Assembly: GCA_040769385.1 (NCBI GenBank)
Contig: JAXGLD010000002.1
Coordinates: forward strand, 1-64,000
DNA from: PHAA01 sp022706565
Lineage (GTDB): Bacteria; Bacillota; Syntrophomonadia; Syntrophomonadales; Syntrophomonadaceae
Length of the DNA: 64,000 nt
Reading direction: 5' to 3'
The translations under genes were made by a program, and so were the position numbers. Below the pieces are notes generated by a model. That model was not told where the DNA came from. It saw only the letters and a list, made by a program, of their open reading frames with translations, and made no database searches. The stretch's first letter is position 1. Every line of letters starts with the position of its first letter. Positions 61,570 to 64,000 of this stretch are shown here, piece after piece.

Positions 61570-63738
61570 TCAGCGCTTCACCCTCAACGAATTGACCAGA
61601 GCAGCGGCGGCCTCGGCCCGGGTAATCACCTGCTGCGATTCAAATCTCACTCCATCAGCCCGAATTATTCCCAATCCCCAGCAGAGGGCGGCATAACCCC
61701 TGGTATCCTCGGCAATAGAGTCCGCATCACGATAAGGCAGCCGATAAATCTCCGGGATTTCCGCCAGGTATTCCAATCCCAGGGAACGAATCAGGACTTG
61801 GGCCATCAACGATCTCGGCACCGTGGTTTCGGGGGCCATTTCCTCTTTCAGCCATCCCCTGGCCAGCGCCTGTTTGATAACATCGGTGTCCGGCATGGTC
61901 CGGGTCATTTCCGAGCCCTGGTATATTCCCAGCATGGCTCGCGTCAAGTCGACCAGTTTGATGGCCTCGCCAGGATGGAACTGTTCACCGTACTCCGTCA
62001 TCAAGCCGGCTTTACCCAGCAACTCGATCTCTTGGGCGGCAAAGTTGCCAGTGATATCATTGAATACCTGCCCAGTGGGAGTCGGTAATACCGGCCGGCC
62101 TTGATTGTCCAGTCGTGTACCGTCCAAGGCATCCAGCATCCGAAAACCAGGTTGGCCGTCAGGCACTTTGGGCAAGTACACCAATCGCATCTCAGTTTCT
62201 CCCTTGGCAGTGGAATAATAAGCGGAGTAGGTTAGAGTAAGAGGCGCTTCCTGCAGATAAATCTGGGCAGCCTTGTCCAGACCAATCACATCATCAGCGG
62301 GCGGCAGGGCCGAATAGTCCCAGGTCAGTACATAGGAAGTCACCCGGTTATGAACGCGATCGACAGTGATCTCGGCGCCATTGCCCGGAAACGGTATCCC
62401 CTCATGGATGCGGTTGAATCTAAAGCTCCAGGTAGGCCACTCCGAGACTGGCCTGGTATCAGCCGGTCCACCGGCAGCATCCGGATTCAATTGGAATTGT
62501 TCAAAACGGGCAGCCTGCACCCGGCGGAGGAAGTCTTCGGCCAGGCGGCGGGCTTCAGCCTGGCTGAGGCCAGTGGCAGCCAGATCACCCCTGGGCAGTC
62601 CGGCTGTGAAACTCAGCAGCTCACCGCTGCGGGCATTAACGCGGCCATACAGGTATAGGCTGGAGTCCCCGGTACCAGTTGGCGCTGACCAACTGAGACT
62701 CCAAATCCGGGTATCGGGATGGCTCCAATCCTTGTCCAGACTGGCGGAACGCAGGACCAGGTCCTTATCCATATCCGCCCATTGGAGGACGATATCGGCG
62801 GCTTTTTCCCGGGTGATCAAGCCGGCCAGGTTCTCGATTTCCTCCTGTTCCTGAGGGGTGAGCGGTATTGGCACATTCATGGCCTGATCTTCAGCCATCC
62901 CCCCCATTCCCTTGCCTCCCACTCCGGTCACCAGTTGTTCCCGGTCTGGAATCAGGGGTTGCCCCGTAAATGCATCGATTGCTCCATTGGAAGGATGATC
63001 GATAATATAGACCAACATAGGCTTGGCCGCCTCCGATTCAGTGGTCAGCGGCTTCCACTGCTCCGGCAGTCGGTATTCCAGCTTTACGATATCATTTTGG
63101 GTAAAGCTCCGCCGAGCCGCTTCAGCGTTTACCACGCCTTTGGGTTCGGGCAGCGGCAGATGTGACCAGTTGAGGCTGTATCCCACGACTTCACCGTTGG
63201 TGGCATCGATATTGACCCAGGCCCCGATTCCATCCACTGGTATCTGGTTGGCTACCCGGCGCCAGTTGATGGTATATGTAACCGGACCTGAAGAACTTAA
63301 GGGACTGGGCTCCTCATCTTCTATCATGACTAGAGATTCCATGCGGGCGGGTATAACACGCTGCAGCAGTTGGGCTGCCGTCTGCCGGGCTTCGCTCCAG
63401 GAAACAACAGACACGCGGCTGGCGGGGCCAGTCTGGGGCTGCCATTTGTTCATGGCAGTTACCTCCCCGGTATCGGCATCCACCTGGGCACTGAAACTTC
63501 CCCCGGTTTGGTCGGGACGGTTCCAGCTCAGGTACCAAGCCTGTCCGCCCTCGTATTGGTTGAGGCTGGACGAAAAATCTGTAAATTCAGCCGGAATCTC
63601 GAAATTCTGGCGGACCACCTGGATCGCCTGTTCCAGTTCCACCGCCGGCCGGTCGGCTGCGCTTGCGCTGCCCGCCAGGAATAATGCCATCATAACCACC
63701 CACAATCCTGTAATTGCTCGTCTTCCGCCTCTGCCCAT
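61570..63738 (-). CDS. Secreted YcdB/PepSY-like protein with S-layer homology domains
   Basis: The 722-residue protein starts with a signal peptide (GLWVVMMALFLAGSASAAD). It has several YcdB/PepSY-type repeats (ELEQAIQVVRQNFEIP; LSQAEARRLAEDFLRRV; LSWSAPTGTGDSSLYLYGRVN). It ends with S-layer homology sequence (DITGNFAAQEIELLGKAGLMTEYGEQFHPGEAIKLVDLTRAMLG ... ITRAEAAAALVNSLRV), consistent with attachment to the cell wall. GGAGGTCGAATTG precedes the ATG at 63738. Function unknown. Confidence 0.85.
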   Translation of the reverse strand: MGRGGRRAITGLWVVMMALFLAGSASAADRPAVELEQAIQVVRQNFEIPAEFTDFSSSLNQYEGGQAWYLSWNRPDQTGGSFSAQVDADTGEVTAMNKWQPQTGPASRVSVVSWSEARQTAAQLLQRVIPARMESLVMIEDEEPSPLSSSGPVTYTINWRRVANQIPVDGIGAWVNIDATNGEVVGYSLNWSHLPLPEPKGVVNAEAARRSFTQNDIVKLEYRLPEQWKPLTTESEAAKPMLVYIIDHPSNGAIDAFTGQPLIPDREQLVTGVGGKGMGGMAEDQAMNVPIPLTPQEQEEIENLAGLITREKAADIVLQWADMDKDLVLRSASLDKDWSHPDTRIWSLSWSAPTGTGDSSLYLYGRVNARSGELLSFTAGLPRGDLAATGLSQAEARRLAEDFLRRVQAARFEQFQLNPDAAGGPADTRPVSEWPTWSFRFNRIHEGIPFPGNGAEITVDRVHNRVTSYVLTWDYSALPPADDVIGLDKAAQIYLQEAPLTLTYSAYYSTAKGETEMRLVYLPKVPDGQPGFRMLDALDGTRLDNQGRPVLPTPTGQVFNDITGNFAAQEIELLGKAGLMTEYGEQFHPGEAIKLVDLTRAMLGIYQGSEMTRTMPDTDVIKQALARGWLKEEMAPETTVPRSLMAQVLIRSLGLEYLAEIPEIYRLPYRDADSIAEDTRGYAALCWGLGIIRADGVRFESQQVITRAEAAAALVNSLRVKR

Positions 63739-64000
63739 CAATTCGACCTCCTTTTTACTTTCCTGCAGCCAACCACCTGCGGCATCCCGATCAAACACGA
63801 AAACCGACCTGAGGAGGTCGGCTGGCGAGATAGAATAAGGATGCGAACCGGAACACGTACCATGTACCAACCGAACCCATATTTTATGACTACATTAATA
63901 CTACATACGAATATGAAGATGGTTTACTTTCAACCTTGTTGGCCCCATTGATGGCAGTTTGGCTATTTGACCAGCAAAGCCGGGCAGCTGAGGTTGCGCA
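63739..64000 (-). other. Leader of the YcdB/SLH gene with a terminator-like hairpin
   Basis: A minus-strand hairpin (CCGACCT / AGGTCGG, 63804-63821) followed by TTTTCGTGTTT lies about 65 bases before the ATG, like an attenuator, or marks an upstream transcript's end. No aptamer was recognised between it and the window edge. Confidence 0.45.

Overview
The window looks like chromosome of an anaerobic, endospore-forming Firmicute (Clostridia sensu lato). The evidence is a cotJABC-like spore-coat operon, a spore photoproduct lyase, Firmicute-type FMN and c-di-GMP riboswitches with intrinsic terminators, strong AGGAGG-type ribosome binding sites, frequent TTG/GTG starts, and selenium/molybdenum enzymes. 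The species cannot be named from sequence alone. No rRNA or tRNA gene was seen.

Layout. 1-8.05 kb: the end of a CRISPR array, its leader and a complete type I-C cas operon (cas3-cas5c-cas8c-cas7c-cas4-cas1-cas2, minus strand), with a likely internal Cas11c start in cas8c. 8.2-11.7 kb: an AT-richer accessory stretch with an alpha/beta hydrolase and small membrane proteins; a 131-bp direct repeat brackets part of it. 11.7-19.6 kb: lpd, two hypothetical genes bracketed by 117-bp palindrome-ended repeats, the riboflavin operon ribD-ribE-ribBA-ribH under an FMN riboswitch, a thioredoxin-fold gene with an in-frame UGA, and a cyclophilin. 19.7-24.9 kb: a molybdenum hydroxylase operon (mocA-xdhA-xdhC-xdhB-membrane protein-NTPase), bracketed by 40-bp repeats. 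25-39 kb: mixed housekeeping (nitroreductases, DUF937, HerA-like ATPase, nfo, carB, speE, a kinase/nuclease-like fusion with hpt, an ion permease) and REP-like repeats. 39.4-45 kb: spore genes, Mn catalase, and a LytTR response regulator behind a c-di-GMP-I riboswitch. 44.9-51.8 kb: a copper-ATPase operon ending in a UGA-containing glutaredoxin, then a selenium cluster (yedE, DUF3343, hydrate-dehydratase-like kinase, TusA-like) facing modD. 52-64 kb: DEAD-box helicase, inositol phosphatase, AI-2E permease, a 6S-like ncRNA, Cys-rich surface proteins, YmaF, FAD/Rieske oxidoreductase, RtcB, DUF1905 and a large secreted YcdB/SLH protein.

The strongest hidden signal is selenium biology. Two genes split by in-frame UGA codons (18568-18930 and 44934-45272) read through as complete thioredoxin-fold proteins with selenocysteine at the predicted redox site. 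ORF callers would miss or truncate both. They share the window with yedE/DUF3343/TusA-like genes, modD, and a molybdenum hydroxylase operon of the kind often associated with a labile selenium cofactor, so the genome probably uses selenium in both protein and cofactor form.
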